From: an uncultured Spirochaetaceae bacterium | GTDB lineage: Bacteria; Spirochaetota; Spirochaetia; Sphaerochaetales; Sphaerochaetaceae | Assembly (NCBI GenBank): GCA_944389075.1 | Contig: CALXLA010000008.1 | Coordinates: 1 to 59,452 of the forward strand | Direction: 5' to 3' | DNA: 59,452 nt | Part shown: piece by piece, positions 26,116 through 35,800 of the stretch | How positions within the stretch are numbered: position 1 is the stretch's first letter | Layout of the letters: each line of letters starts with the position of its first letter | Notes under the pieces: generated by a model | Told to the model about the DNA's origin: nothing | What the model saw: the letters and a program-made list of their open reading frames with translations, nothing else | The model's database searches: none | Translations under genes and position numbers: made by a program

Positions 26116-27720
26116 TCAGTTTACAGCTTTGTGTATAGTTGCCCTGACACATCCAGGACCTGCGATCATAGCCCTGAAATACTCAAGAACGAGATCAGCA
26201 AGACCTGCCTCATAAAGGTCAACACCGAAGATCTTCTGATTGGAAAGCACAGTCCTGAGCTGATCGAGTGAACCTTCGTATCCGAGTGTTATCCCCTTCA
26301 GGGCATCCTGCGCATAGCCGAGAAGCGGATCAGGAGATGGTTCGAACGCCTTGCCCTCATCATCTACACCCATCACATACCTGAGCCATGCTGCGAATAC
26401 AAGAGGAATGCACCTGAGATCCGAAACCGAAAGCTTGTCAGAAGCAAGATATGCCTTGATCGTCTCGCCGAACCTGATCGGGAGCTTCTGGGATGTATCT
26501 GTTGCAATGCGCTGCGGCGTATCGGGCATGAACGGATTAGGGATGCGGATGTTCACTACCTCATCGATGAACTTCTCAGGACTGATGATGCCTGGATCTA
26601 CTACTACCGGAAGACCTTCCTTATACCCGATTGTCTTCACAAGCTTCACGAGGTCCTCGTCCTTCATCTCATCCGCAATCAGCTTATAGCCAAGAAGGCA
26701 TCCGCAGACAGCAAGCGCCGTATGGAGAGGATTGAGACATGTGCAGACCTTCATCTTCTCTACCTTGTTCACAGTCTCCCTGTCCGTGAAATAGACACCC
26801 GCATTCTCCAGAGCGGGGCGGCCATTCGGGAAGCTGTCCTCGATTACAAGATACTCGCACTCTTCCGCATTGACGAAAGCTGCTGTATATGTGTGCTTTG
26901 ATGTGACGATGACATCTGTATCCTCAAAGCCATCCTTCCTGAGCATCTCCGCGACACTTGCATCCGGACGAGGGGTGATCTTATCGATCATCGACCATGG
27001 ATAGGAGACCTTATCAGAGGAGAGATACTCTTCAAATCCCTTCTCTGCGAGTCCGTTCGCAACCCACTCATGTGCGATTGTCTGCATAGCGAGCTGGACC
27101 TTCTCTCCATTATGGGAACAGTTGTCCATCGAAACGAGTGCTATAGGAGCGGCATTCTTCCTGTAGCGGTACAGAAGAAGCTCCGCAAGACGCGAAAGGA
27201 ACATAGAGCCCTTTCCAGGACCTGCCTTGAAATCATTGACATAGCCTGGGAAATACTCGCCATCAGGATTCTTCAGCGCATAGCCTTTTTCCGTAATGGT
27301 GAAGGAGACCATCTGCAGCGAGGGATTCTCGAAAACCTCTATGAAGCGCTTCCAGTCCTCTTCCGCCTGATAATCGCATGGATGTGCTTCCGTAACGGAA
27401 CCGACCACTGTCTTGTCGATGGAGCCATCCGCCTTGAGAGTCACAAGCAATGTGAGATTGTCGAAGCGGTCATAGACATCGCTGATGATTTCGAAATCAA
27501 ATCCCTCACCTACGACAATGCCTTTATCGGCAAGTCCTTTCTCGATAAGCTCCTGCTGAAGACGTGCCGGAAAACCGCGGAATATATTGCCAGCACCGAA
27601 ATGGACCCATACCGGATTCTCCGCGGTCCTTTTCTTCAGTGCCTCCCTGTCATAGGATGGGACTTTGAATCCTTTTTCGCTCCAGATGCTGCTCTGGAGA
27701 CCTTTATCGCTAAGCTTCAC
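26116..27720 (-). CDS. uxuB: D-mannonate oxidoreductase (fructuronate reductase)
   Basis: This is an NAD-dependent polyol dehydrogenase of the mannitol dehydrogenase family that reduces D-fructuronate to D-mannonate in glucuronate breakdown. The 534 residues include the N-terminal Rossmann part (VWVHFGAGNIFRGF) and the family segment TCLNPLHTALAVCG. The assignment as UxuB rather than another mannitol dehydrogenase family member rests on the adjacent uxuA. The start is GTG at 27720, behind AAGGAG, and overlaps the gntR end by 11 bases. Confidence 0.9.
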   Translation of the reverse strand: MKLSDKGLQSSIWSEKGFKVPSYDREALKKRTAENPVWVHFGAGNIFRGFPARLQQELIEKGLADKGIVVGEGFDFEIISDVYDRFDNLTLLVTLKADGSIDKTVVGSVTEAHPCDYQAEEDWKRFIEVFENPSLQMVSFTITEKGYALKNPDGEYFPGYVNDFKAGPGKGSMFLSRLAELLLYRYRKNAAPIALVSMDNCSHNGEKVQLAMQTIAHEWVANGLAEKGFEEYLSSDKVSYPWSMIDKITPRPDASVAEMLRKDGFEDTDVIVTSKHTYTAAFVNAEECEYLVIEDSFPNGRPALENAGVYFTDRETVNKVEKMKVCTCLNPLHTALAVCGCLLGYKLIADEMKDEDLVKLVKTIGYKEGLPVVVDPGIISPEKFIDEVVNIRIPNPFMPDTPQRIATDTSQKLPIRFGETIKAYLASDKLSVSDLRCIPLVFAAWLRYVMGVDDEGKAFEPSPDPLLGYAQDALKGITLGYEGSLDQLRTVLSNQKIFGVDLYEAGLADLVLEYFRAMIAGPGCVRATIHKAVN

Positions 27721-28396
27721 TGAAAACTCCTTTTTCCTTTGTTATGAAATAGCCGGGATTGGCTTCTATAAGGCTGTCAGCCTCATACTTGAGCTTTGAA
27801 AGATGCTCTATCTCGATTGCCCTTGCCCTGTTGAAATCTTTCTCCTTGAGAGCAGAGAGAAGCGCTTCATGCTGCCTTATATTCAGCAGAAGCACGTCTT
27901 TTGCTGACATCGAGAGAATGCGCATGCGCCTGTGGCTTCCTGTCTCCCTGAGAATCAGCTGCCAGAGACGCATAAGTCCCGTCGAATCAAAGAAAACGGC
28001 ATGCATATCATCATCAGCATTGTAGAATGCTATTGAATCACAAGCTTCTGCCGCCTCTTTCTGCACTTCGATGAAATACTCAATCTTCGTGAGATCCGAG
28101 CTCTTGATGAATGACGGATAGCGCTCAAGGACACCCTTCTCCAGGGCAAGCCTGAAGAAGCACTCGTCATCTACCCTGTCAAGATCGATTCGCGATACCC
28201 AGCAGCCACGCTGCGGACGCATCACCACAAGAGCATCGGAGCTGAGACGCATAAGCGCATCGCGCACAGGAGAGCGGGACACTTCGAACTGCTCGGAGAG
28301 CGCATCCTGATCGATCTCTTCCCCAGGTTTCCGCTTGAGGAAGATGATCTCCTCTTTCAATGTCTCATAGATCGTCTCGCTAGACGTCCTTCTCAT
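27710..28396 (-). CDS. GntR/FadR-family transcriptional regulator of the uxu genes
   Basis: The 228-residue protein has an N-terminal winged helix-turn-helix (DALSEQFEVSRSPVRDALMRLSSDALV) and a C-terminal all-helical FCD-type ligand domain (DMHAVFFDS, LRETGSHRRMRILS, HEALLSALKEKD). It sits between uxuA and uxuB with overlaps on both sides (ATGA with uxuA), so a hexuronate or mannonate effector is likely. It probably represses the operon from an operator near the promoter at 29509-29537. Confidence 0.9.
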   Translation of the reverse strand: MRRTSSETIYETLKEEIIFLKRKPGEEIDQDALSEQFEVSRSPVRDALMRLSSDALVVMRPQRGCWVSRIDLDRVDDECFFRLALEKGVLERYPSFIKSSDLTKIEYFIEVQKEAAEACDSIAFYNADDDMHAVFFDSTGLMRLWQLILRETGSHRRMRILSMSAKDVLLLNIRQHEALLSALKEKDFNRARAIEIEHLSKLKYEADSLIEANPGYFITKEKGVFSEA

Positions 28397-29472
28397 TTTA
28401 CAAGCCTCTTCTCGCTCTTCTCGACAGCTTCCCAGAGTCCGAGGATGTACTCAGCGCCCAGAGCTCTGTCATAAAGGCCATAGCCTGGCATCGAGACTTC
28501 TCCCCAGATAGCCCTTCCATGATCCGGGCGGATCGGGCCATCGAAGCCTGTCTCATAGAGAGCCCTCACGATCTCATACATATCGAAAGAACCATCGGAT
28601 GAAAGATGGGCAGCTTCCTCGAAAAGACCAGGGGCAAAATGATGGAGATTCCTGACATGAGCGAAATGAACACGTCCTGGAAGAGCCCTGATGATGCCCG
28701 GGAGGTCGTTCTTCGGATTGGTGCCGAATGAACCTGCACAGAATGTAAGACCATTGAAAGGAGAATCAACAGCCTTCATGACCTTGAGGATCTTCTCCTT
28801 CGATGTGATGATCCTCGGAAGTCCGAATACAGGCCATGCCGGATCATCCGGATGGATTGCCATCTTGATTCCATACTTCTCGCAAACTGGCTGGATTGCC
28901 TTGAGGAAGTATACGAGATTATCGAAAAGCTTCTCCTCTGTGACATCTTTATAAGCCTCGAAAAGCTCCTTCACCCTGCTCAGTCTCTCAGGTTCCCAGC
29001 CTGGCATCACAAAGCCATTCGAGCTGTCATTTGTCTGATCGAAGAACTTCTGCGGATCAATCGTGTCGACAACCTTCTGGTCATAAGCGAGGACAGTCGC
29101 TCCATCTGGCCTTGCCTTTGCAAGATCTGTCCTTGTCCAGTCGAATACAGGCATGAAGTTGTAGCACACGAGCTTGATATCGCACTTTGCGAGATTCTCA
29201 AGTGTGACAATGTAGTTCTCGATATACTTATCGCGCGTAGGAAGTCCGATCTTGATATCATCATGGATATTGACGCTTTCGATACCTGCGATATTCAGCC
29301 CGGCATCTTCCACTTCCTTCTTGAGAGCCTGGATCTTCTCGATAGGCCATACATCCCCTGCCGGGATATCATAGAGAGTCGTGATGACTCCTGTCACCCC
29401 TGGAACCTGTCTGATCTGCCAGAGCTTGACCGAATCAAACTTATCTCCGAACCATCTCATTGTCATCTGCAT
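28393..29472 (-). CDS. uxuA: Mannonate dehydratase
   Basis: This enzyme dehydrates D-mannonate to 2-keto-3-deoxygluconate. The TIM-barrel signature is clear: MRWFGDKFDSVKLWQIRQ at the start, MAIHPDDPAWPVFGLPRI with a metal-binding His, HFAHVRNLHHFAPG, and IRPDHGRAIWGE near the C terminus. The protein has 359 residues, against 394 in E. coli. The ATG at 29472 is preferred over one seven codons upstream because AGGAG lies ten bases before it and the N terminus then matches the family. It heads uxuA-gntR-uxuB. Confidence 0.93.
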   Translation of the reverse strand: MQMTMRWFGDKFDSVKLWQIRQVPGVTGVITTLYDIPAGDVWPIEKIQALKKEVEDAGLNIAGIESVNIHDDIKIGLPTRDKYIENYIVTLENLAKCDIKLVCYNFMPVFDWTRTDLAKARPDGATVLAYDQKVVDTIDPQKFFDQTNDSSNGFVMPGWEPERLSRVKELFEAYKDVTEEKLFDNLVYFLKAIQPVCEKYGIKMAIHPDDPAWPVFGLPRIITSKEKILKVMKAVDSPFNGLTFCAGSFGTNPKNDLPGIIRALPGRVHFAHVRNLHHFAPGLFEEAAHLSSDGSFDMYEIVRALYETGFDGPIRPDHGRAIWGEVSMPGYGLYDRALGAEYILGLWEAVEKSEKRLVK

Positions 29473-29508
29473 AGCGATAATACTCCTTTTCATAACTGAT
29501 ATATTAGT

Positions 29509-29537
29509 ATAATAGTAGGCTTATGCACTATTGTAAA
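29509..29537 (-). promoter_or_regulatory. Promoter and likely operator of the uxu operon
   Basis: On the minus strand TTTACA is followed by 17 bp and TATTAT. The -10 box lies in an AT-rich near-palindrome, and imperfect arms ACTGATA and TATCAGT flank the region (29495-29551), a plausible site for the GntR-type repressor. Confidence 0.55.
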
Positions 29538-29659
29538 GAAATATTATCAGTATTCTAACACGAGTTTGGCTCCCATGCTTTATGGAAACTCCACAAACGC
29601 TTCCGGGGCCTGTCTGTTCACGCTTCGCGATAATCTTTAATATAGGCATGGAGCCAAAG

Positions 29660-30409
29660 ATGAGAATAACGATCTGTGAAGATAAGATAGAGCTTGGCAG
29701 ACAGGCTGCTGCCATGGGCAGGCATTACATCAAAACGACAATAAAGGAAAAGGGTTTTGCCAATGTGGCATTCGTCACTGGAACAAGCCAGATAGGTCTT
29801 CTTGAGAATCTCAGGAAAGCAGAGATCGAATGGGACAAGGTGAATGCTTTCCTTCTCGATGAGTTCATAGGACTTGAGGATGGACATAAAGCATCTTCAG
29901 AGACATTCCTGAAGGAGAATTTCCTGAACTATATTCCTGCGATCGGGAGCTTCCATCCGATATCACGCGACAAGAACACATCAGCCACCCTTAAGAAGAT
30001 GAACAAGCTGATGAAGGACTACCCTCTCGACGTCGCATTCATCTGCATAGGAGAAAATGGACACCTTGCATTCAACGACCCTCCTGCGGATCTCGATGTC
30101 ACGGATCCATACATCCTCGTAGACCTTGAGAGGCGGTCAAGAAGGCAGCAGGTCGGCGAAGGATGGTTCAAATCAATCGACGATGTGCCTAGCGAAGCCA
30201 TCACGATGTCCATCAAGGAAATCCTCTCGGCGAAGAACATAATCTGCGCATGTCCCGAGCAGAGGAAGGCAAAGGCTGTCGCCATGTGCATCTATGATGA
30301 CATAGGGCCTGCGGCGCCTTGCGCAGCGCTCAAAAGGAAGAACAACTGCGATGTCTTCCTCGACAGGCAATCAAGCTGCCTGATACTTGGCGACAAGAGG
30401 AATTTCTGA
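29660..30409 (+). CDS. NagB-like sugar-phosphate isomerase/deaminase, divergent active site
   Basis: The 249-residue protein has the NagB/6-phosphogluconolactonase fold. It keeps VTGTSQIGLLENL, LLDEFIGL and the Lys of QRKAKAVAM, but the catalytic block reads GENGHLAFNDPP where classical NagB has [10 protein letters not shown]; the Asp is replaced by Asn and the Glu by Asp. It may act on another amino or keto sugar phosphate. The ATG at 29660 has GGAG six bases upstream. It is divergent from the uxu operon, and a true NagB is encoded at 8687. Confidence 0.8.
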   Translation: MRITICEDKIELGRQAAAMGRHYIKTTIKEKGFANVAFVTGTSQIGLLENLRKAEIEWDKVNAFLLDEFIGLEDGHKASSETFLKENFLNYIPAIGSFHPISRDKNTSATLKKMNKLMKDYPLDVAFICIGENGHLAFNDPPADLDVTDPYILVDLERRSRRQQVGEGWFKSIDDVPSEAITMSIKEILSAKNIICACPEQRKAKAVAMCIYDDIGPAAPCAALKRKNNCDVFLDRQSSCLILGDKRNF

Positions 30410-30415
30410 AGTCCA

Positions 30416-30440
30416 GCCGCTCCAAAGTGAGCGGTTTTTT
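30416..30440 (+). terminator. Terminator of the NagB-like gene
   Basis: CCGCTC-CAAAGT-GAGCGG is followed by six T residues. Confidence 0.92.
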
Positions 30441-30522
30441 CGTCTCTTCAGCTGCTTTTTCCGGTCTGAGCCTTTCAAGATATTTGCCAGAAGGGAAAAG
30501 TGAGGGCAGAATAATCAATGAT

Positions 30523-30559
30523 ACTGCAGGATATTAAGGGGATGAGACAGTCCTGCAGT
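30523..30559. promoter_or_regulatory. Inverted repeat in the leader of the efflux operon
   Basis: ACTGCAGGA and TCCTGCAGT form a perfect nine-base inverted repeat with a 19-base spacer, ending four bases before the AAAGGAG of the TolC-like gene. It could be an operator or an mRNA hairpin that affects translation. Confidence 0.6.
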
Positions 30560-30572
30560 CAAAGGAGAGACG

Positions 30573-31895
30573 ATGCTTCGGAAAGCATTCATTGGTGCGG
30601 CTCTTGCCTTTCTCTGCCTTCTGCCAGTGTCTTCCGATGATGTGCGCATCATCACATTGGAAGAAGCGATCAGAAGCGCGGCCGAACATAACCTTGATAT
30701 AGAGTACGCAAAGACCGAGTTATCAAGCACCTTGCGTATACAGGACAATGTCATGTCCACATTCATGCCAGAGATATCGCTCAGGGCATCGGTATCACCC
30801 GCAGTGAACTTCCCTACATCATCAGGTACTGCCATCTCTTATGATGGACTGACAGTAAGCGCAGGCGCTGATGTATCATTTCCATTCACTGGAGGGATGC
30901 TGAATGATGGCAGGGACAGAAGCATAGCCAGAGAAGAAGCATCTCTCGGATTCAGATCAGCATATCTTTCCGTTGAAGAAGATGTCGTGGATGCATACTG
31001 GGACCTGGCAGGAGCTGCCGCAGAGCGGGACAGTGCTGAAGCAGCATTCAATCTGGCTGATGAGCAATACAAATCAGCGCAGGCCGGCTATGAAAGCGGA
31101 AGAATCAGCGAGCTTTCGCTCCGGCAGACAGAGTATTCATTATCAACAGCTGCATTGACGCTATCAGAGGCAGAGGATTCGCTTCTCATCGCTCAGGAAG
31201 AGCTGAAAGCGCTGACAGGGCTCGAAGGCGATTTCTCTGCAATGCCGCTTCCAGAGCCTGTATTTCTCTCGCTTCCTTCTGAAGATGATCTCTTCGCAAA
31301 ATACTCGGAGGGCACCATAGATATACAAGCTGCCAGAAACAGCCTTGAAAAGGCCATATCCGCAAAAGAGACGTCTGTTCTGAATACATATGTCCCATCG
31401 CTCACTGCATCAATCGGTTATTCATATAGCGGAAAGGCAAACGGCTCATGGGATTACAGCCATAGCACGAACCGCCTTTCCGGCTCGATATCCCTGAGGG
31501 TGCCTATAAGCCAGATGCTTCCCGGAGGCAGCGGTGATTCCGCCATAAAGCTGGATGAGGACACAATCAGGCTGGAGACCATTGCCCTGTCACAGGCAAA
31601 TAAGACGCTCCTGCAGGATATCAGGCTGAGTGTCATAGAGATATCGCATCAGCAGAAGACAATAAATGATGCTCTCAGATCCGAAGAGCTGGCAAGACGT
31701 ACATATCAGCTCTCACAGGAAGGTTATGATGCAGGCATCGTATCCGCACTTGATCTTGCCAATGCAAGAACAGAGCTTCTCAGGAGCCAGATGACCACGA
31801 TAAGCTGCAAGGTAGATCATCTGAAGGAGTGCTATGCACTCTCCTATCTTCTTAATACGGATTTATCCGCACTGCAGGCCGCATACAGCATATAA
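30573..31895 (+). CDS. TolC-family outer-membrane efflux protein
   Basis: This is the outer-membrane channel of a tripartite efflux pump. The 440 residues start with a signal peptide (RKAFIGAALAFLCLLPVSS). Two related halves follow, each with long amphipathic helices (DAYWDLAGAAAERDSAEAAF, and RTYQLSQEGYDAGIVSALDL), the usual OEP repeat pattern. AAAGGAG precedes the ATG. It is the first gene of the operon, ten bases before the adaptor gene. Confidence 0.92.
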   Translation: MLRKAFIGAALAFLCLLPVSSDDVRIITLEEAIRSAAEHNLDIEYAKTELSSTLRIQDNVMSTFMPEISLRASVSPAVNFPTSSGTAISYDGLTVSAGADVSFPFTGGMLNDGRDRSIAREEASLGFRSAYLSVEEDVVDAYWDLAGAAAERDSAEAAFNLADEQYKSAQAGYESGRISELSLRQTEYSLSTAALTLSEAEDSLLIAQEELKALTGLEGDFSAMPLPEPVFLSLPSEDDLFAKYSEGTIDIQAARNSLEKAISAKETSVLNTYVPSLTASIGYSYSGKANGSWDYSHSTNRLSGSISLRVPISQMLPGGSGDSAIKLDEDTIRLETIALSQANKTLLQDIRLSVIEISHQQKTINDALRSEELARRTYQLSQEGYDAGIVSALDLANARTELLRSQMTTISCKVDHLKECYALSYLLNTDLSALQAAYSI

Positions 31896-31905
31896 GGGAG
31901 GAACC

Positions 31906-32886
31906 ATGCCAGACAGCAAAATAGATTTCAGCAAGCTTGCCCGCGAAGGAGAATCATCGAAACTCGCGAAGGCAATGAACGTGATTCTCACCCTTATCTG
32001 CATAGCACTGGCGGGAGTCATAATATATACAAGTTTCTTCTCCGGAGAGGATGACAGTTCCGAAACCCCGCAGGCTGCGGCACAGAGCCAGGCTGTCAAT
32101 GTATCGGTCAACCCTTCATATATCGGAACATACACGAAGATATCGAGGCTCAATGGAGAGATAAGGCGCGATGGCCTTGATATCTCGATCATGCCGGATA
32201 TAACAACGACAGCAATCGTCACGGACATCCTCGTAAAGGAAGGAGATCATATAGCTGCCGGCGATGTCGTCGCCCACATCGATGCATCACGGCCCGGAAC
32301 GGCATACAGGCCAAGTCCCGTGATTGCAAGAAGCAGCGGCATCGTCATAAGCGTTGATGCCTCTCCCGGGCAGACCGTGTCAGCGACAACGTCTGTCGCG
32401 ACAATAACAAGCAATGAGGATCTTGTCATAGAAGCAGCCATCCCTGAGAAGTTCCTCGGATCTCTCAGGACGGGAATGACTGCTTCTTTCGAAACTGTCG
32501 CATATCCCGGCAGAATGTATTCAGCAACGCTTACATACATCTCTCCATCGCTGAGCACTTCATCACGTACGGCGGCCATCAAGCTGTCGATAGATGAAGA
32601 GGCTGAAGAGCTCAAGTCGGGAATGTATGTAAAACTCTATCTGGAGACAGAAAGGATAGACAATGCGCTCATTGTCCCTTCAGCGGCACTCGATGAATAC
32701 ATCGGAGACGACATCGTCTACACAGCAGAAGATGGCACAGCCGCAAGGAAGATCGTCACTGTCGGCAGTGATAATGGAACAGAAGCTGTCATCCTCGATG
32801 GACTTGAGGCCGGAGAGCTTGTGATCACTGCGGGAAATGTAACAGACGGATCGATTGTCAATGCAATACGGGCAGAGGGGGACTGA
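31906..32886 (+). CDS. RND efflux periplasmic adaptor (membrane fusion protein)
   Basis: The 326-residue protein is anchored by one N-terminal helix (VILTLICIALAGVIIYTSFF). The biotinyl-lipoyl half motifs are GDHIAAGDVVAHIDAS and GIVISVDASPGQTVSATTSVATI; there is little or no alpha-hairpin, so it is a short adaptor. The beta-barrel domain has GMTASFETVAYPGRMYSATLTYISPS, and the C-terminal membrane-proximal part ends with the GLEAGELVITAGNV motif. AAGGGAGG precedes the ATG at 31906. The stop codon abuts the start of the RND gene. Confidence 0.92.
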   Translation: MPDSKIDFSKLAREGESSKLAKAMNVILTLICIALAGVIIYTSFFSGEDDSSETPQAAAQSQAVNVSVNPSYIGTYTKISRLNGEIRRDGLDISIMPDITTTAIVTDILVKEGDHIAAGDVVAHIDASRPGTAYRPSPVIARSSGIVISVDASPGQTVSATTSVATITSNEDLVIEAAIPEKFLGSLRTGMTASFETVAYPGRMYSATLTYISPSLSTSSRTAAIKLSIDEEAEELKSGMYVKLYLETERIDNALIVPSAALDEYIGDDIVYTAEDGTAARKIVTVGSDNGTEAVILDGLEAGELVITAGNVTDGSIVNAIRAEGD

Positions 32887-35800
32887 ATGACATTATCTGA
32901 ATTATCAGTCAGACGACCTGTCCTCATGACAATGGCATATGTCCTGATATCAGTCATATGCATTGTCTTCCTGCCACGGCTGGATCTGGCGCTCTACCCT
33001 TCCGTTGACTATCCTGTGATATCCGTGAACATCTCATGCAATGATGCGGGCCCGGAGGAGATAGAGCTTCAGGTCACGAAAGTCATGGAGGATGCGCTTG
33101 ATTCGCTTTCGAATCTCGAGGAAATGACAAGCCAGTCCAGGGAAGGCCGCTCATCAGTGACGCTTGAATTCAAATACGGGACGGATCTCGACGATGCATA
33201 CAATGACGTGAATGCAATCGCATCGAGAATCTCGCGATTCCTTCCGGACTGGGCAGAATCCCCGACAATCATAAGATATGATTCAATGGGATCGGGTTCG
33301 ATTCTCAGGCTGATACTCACAGGAGACAGGACGAAGGATGAACTTCAGTACATAGCGGAAAACACGGTACAGCCACTGATCGAGAGAATAGATGGAGTCG
33401 CACAGGTCAATGTCTATGGCGGTGCTCCTATCGAATTCGAAGTGCAGGTGGATCCTAACAGGCTGGAGGCTTATGGCTTGTCGCTGACATCGATTGCCAA
33501 TGCGATCGAGGCAAGGAATGTGCAGAGCACAGGCGGTGAGATAACACAGCGCGGAAAAGACTTCCAGATTACGACTGATGCACGGTACATGACGCTGAGG
33601 GATATCAGCGAGACAATCATAGGCTACGCGGCAGATGGCAATCCGATTCTTGTACAGGATGTGGCAGAGGTCGTCGAGGAAACAGCATCGGGCGGCAGAC
33701 TCAACTATCTCAACGGGAATGAAGTAGTCACCATCTCCATATCCAATGATTCCGAATCAAATGAGACAACTGTCGCATCGGATGTAATGGCAGAGCTCGG
33801 CAACATACGTGCGGAACTTCCTCCCGGACTCGATCTTGTTATACAGAGAGACAACACTGAGCTCATCAGGAACACTATGAGCGAAGTCGCATCCTCTGCA
33901 GTCCAGGGAGTCATACTTGCGGCCGTGATCATCTTTGTCTTCCTCAGGAATATAAAGAGCACAATCATCATCTCCCTCTCAATGCCCATCTGCATACTGA
34001 TAACGCTCATGCTGATGTCGCTTACAGGAATGTCCGTCAATGCGATGTCGATGTCCGGGCTCATACTCGGCATCGGAATGACTGTCGATGCTTCAATCAT
34101 CATCCTTGAGAACACATACTCATTCAGGGAACGCAATGAGCGCAGCGCAATAGCGGCGATTCTCGGAAGCGAGAACATGTTCACTGCAATCGTTGCCTCT
34201 ACACTGACAACAATCTGCGTATTCCTGCCGATAATAATATACAAATATGAGATAGGCATGATCGGAGTGATGTTCCAGGACCTCGTCATCACTGTCTGCA
34301 TATCGCTTCTCTCATCGCTTTTCGTCGCTGTAACTCTCGTTCCTGCCCTATCTGGCTCAATCCTAAAGATCAATACGAGAGTGCAGAAACCGCTGAAGAG
34401 CAAGCTGCTGAAAACAATCGACAGCTTCATGACAGAAGCTGAGGAGAGAATGAGAAACGGTTATGTGCACGTCCTGTCATTCTTCCTTGACAGGAAGATG
34501 CTCCTTATCGTCATCCTTGTCCTTCTCCTCATCATATCCATGCAGCGCTTCAGCTCGCTTGGCATATCACTTGTTCCGAGATCCTCTTCGGACGATGTGA
34601 TAACCGCAGAGCTCACGCTTGACCCCGGAACCACCCAGGATGTGACGAAGGAGTATGTCTTCGAGATGCAGAAGAACATACTATCAGTACTTCCGGAAGG
34701 AAGCTATGAGGAAATCATGACGACTGTCGGAAGCAGCAATACAGGCTCAATAGAGATAGAGCTTCCTCCGATAGATGAGCAGACCTATTCCGTGACGGAA
34801 CTCCAGGATCTGATCAGGCCATTCCTGGATGACAGGCCGGAAGCCGACTGGATCTTCTCGACATCAAGAAGCCTCTCGGGGCAGGGAATCGATGTCGCAG
34901 TTTACTCTGAATCACCAGATGTATCGCTTGCGGCAGTTGAGGAAATCATGTCGCTTCTCGAGAACAATGTATATCCTGTAGAGAATATACGTTCGGATCT
35001 TTCCAACGGAGCGCCTAAATATTCGATCGTGATCGATTACCAGAAAGCGGAAGATCTGGGTGTGACAGTCTCGACACTGACGAATACAGTCAATGCGGCA
35101 CTTACAGGAATAACAGCCACAGAGATCTCGACATTCACCGCAGATGAGACATACGATGTCGTCGTACTCATCGATCCTGACGAGATACAGAGCGTTGATG
35201 AGCTTTCCTCCCTGATGATTCCTACAGACAAGGAAACGATGGTACGCCTGGATACAATCGCATCATTCGAACTCGGAACGGCACCAAGGACAATAACCAG
35301 AGAAGACAAGGTAAGGGTCAATCATGTCTATGCGACAATCAGGGAAGGCTTCGCAGCGAGCGATGTGCAGGCTATCGTTGACAGCGTGCTTGCAGAGAAG
35401 CTGGTCCTTCCTGAAGGTGCGAGCATAGAACAGCGTGGAGAGATGTACACATTCAATGAGTATCTCCCTACCCTCATCATGATTGTCTGTCTGGCCCTCT
35501 TTCTCGTATATGCAGTCATGGCGGCACAGTTCGAGTCATTGATAGATCCATTCATAATCTTCGCGACAATTCCACTGCTGATGATCGGCGTCATATGGAT
35601 ACACATCGCCATGGGTGAGGAATTCTCCCTGTTCTCCCTTGTCGGCATCATTGCCCTGATCGGCGTCGTCGTAAATAACGGAATTGTCCTAGTGGACTGC
35701 ATAAACAGGCTTGTGGACCAGAAAATGCCGGTAAAGCAGGCATGCCTCCAGGCAGCGTACGGACGACTCAGGCCTATTCTGATGACAACGCTCACCACGA

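Noticed and set aside
33705-34430. Open frame of 241 codons on the minus strand
   Set aside because: It lies wholly inside the RND permease gene on the other strand, and its Met/Ser/Ile-rich product is typical of a shadow frame.
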